From Rachycentron canadum (taxonomy: Eukaryota > Chordata > Actinopteri > Carangiformes > Rachycentridae), in NCBI GenBank assembly GCA_038496675.1, contig CM076659.1, forward strand, positions 18,243,935-18,307,934: 64,000 bases of DNA, given 5' to 3'. Positions 63,250-64,000 of this stretch are shown one piece after another. Made by a program: the position numbers and the translations under genes. The first letter of the stretch is position 1. Each line of letters opens with the position of its first letter. Under the pieces are notes generated by a model. It was not told where the DNA came from. It ran no database searches and saw only the letters and a program-made list of their open reading frames with translations.

Positions 63250-64000
63250 GTTAGTTCTGCCTTATTTTCACTACTTTTTTTTTTTTTTTTTTAAATCTAA
63301 TTAGCATTTTATCAATTAGATTTTTAGCATTTATTTCCAGTGCCCATTACAGATGGTGTTCTTGAACTTCAGAAGTTTTATATTTTATTTTTTAAGCTTG
63401 TAATTGTAGAAGGGAATTAAAGTTTCCTTTGGGGCAGATTGAATGAGTATATCTACTTTCTTGATTTTATATCCCACAACAATTTCCATTGTTTTATGTT
63501 AAATAGTTTTGATGCGTCCAGGATTATGTAATAAGTCAAGCACTACTGCTGATACATCATGGCATTTCCATAATTTAAGATGGCATTCACATTACTTTAG
63601 TTTAATGAATCAATTTGTCATCTCACATCCAACCATTTCGTTTTTCCATTTTTATCAGCCACCATGGCTGACACAAACAAGGAGGAGGCTGATATTCAAC
63701 GTTACTGGATTATTTGACGCCCTGTCCTTTTTAGTCTTTACCATTTTGACCCCCCCGCTTGAGCAGTAAGAGGGGTATAACAGTGAGATATGGGTGCTTT
63801 GTGAGTGCTTGGCACAAATGTATGTGTTTGTCTGTTGATTCAGTTTGATTTAATGGTTGCTTTCAGTTCAGGAAAATGGGATTTAATTTGCCTCTGAGGA
63901 CGTTGTAAAGACTTCCTCGTTTATGAATAAATAAAATTTGGGGTTTGTGCTGTTTGCAGAGTCACTGTCAGCAGTAAAGGTCCAAACGCACTGAATGAAA
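63250..64000 (+). other. Start of intron 4 of the CNTNAP-family gene
   Basis: Begins with the donor GTTAGT and runs to the window edge. It includes a poly-T run at about 63275-63292. No exon seen. Confidence 0.7.

Larger units (their letters stand above)
37643..64000 (+). other. cntnap5-like: Gene span: 5' part of a CNTNAP-family gene (partial, continues off the right edge)
   Basis: Four exons join in frame to give 179 residues: signal peptide (about 1-28) and complete F5/8-type C domain (31-177). Introns are 16,736, 5,309 and 3,024 bp long. Family members are about 1,300 residues with about 24 exons and continue with laminin-G, EGF-like and fibrinogen-like domains, a transmembrane helix and a short cytoplasmic tail; none of those is in this window. 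They act in axon-glia and synaptic contacts with contactins. The assignment to the family is secure from motifs. The choice of paralogue (cntnap5-like rather than cntnap3/4) is an inference from mixed residues and from the fact that several cntnap5-type copies are annotated in fish. Confidence 0.85.

Overview
This window looks like nuclear DNA of a teleost fish. It is AT-rich and gene-poor, full of (TG)n, (AAT)n and homopolymer tracts, and it carries fish-typical repeats: Tc1-like transposons, a PIF/Harbinger element, tRNA-derived SINE remnants and foldback MITEs. The exons are separated by multi-kilobase introns with canonical GT/AG borders. There is no bacterial, viral or organellar signature. 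A 400-base run of N at 22414-22813 is an assembly gap.

Layout: positions 1 to about 37,300 hold no protein-coding gene that I can support. They contain repeat remnants (a Tc1-like element at 6131-7245, a SINE with target-site duplication at 18067-18370, a second Tc1-like element at about 19385-20345, a foldback MITE at about 31979-32455), many microsatellites and several inverted repeats. From 37,643 to the right edge lies the 5' part of one plus-strand gene of the contactin-associated protein family (CNTNAP/Caspr, neurexin superfamily). I see four coding exons (37643-37727, 54464-54574, 59884-60077, 63102-63249) whose phases join perfectly (1, 1, 0, 1). They encode a signal peptide and a complete N-terminal F5/8-type C (discoidin) domain of about 147 residues. 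The remaining domains (laminin-G, EGF-like, fibrinogen-like, transmembrane) must lie beyond position 64,000. The residues fit the CNTNAP3/4/5 side of the family better than CNTNAP1 or CNTNAP2; the exact paralogue, probably a cntnap5-like gene, is an inference.

The first intron (16.7 kb) holds a decayed PIF/Harbinger transposon in which both gene products can still be read: a Myb-like protein on the plus strand and a HARBI1-like transposase on the minus strand. It also holds a short derivative of the second Tc1 family and several dispersed fish repeats.

For the hunt, the most unusual unexplained structures are perfect or near-perfect inverted repeats: 37281-37310 just upstream of the start codon, 50389-50426 (38-bp perfect palindrome), 11907-11967 (22-bp arms), 58822-58866 (hairpin followed by a T run), 40530-40557 and 42287-42312. 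There is also an open frame with a zinc-finger-like motif, in frame with and directly upstream of exon 4. I found no convincing evidence for a wholly new biological system.
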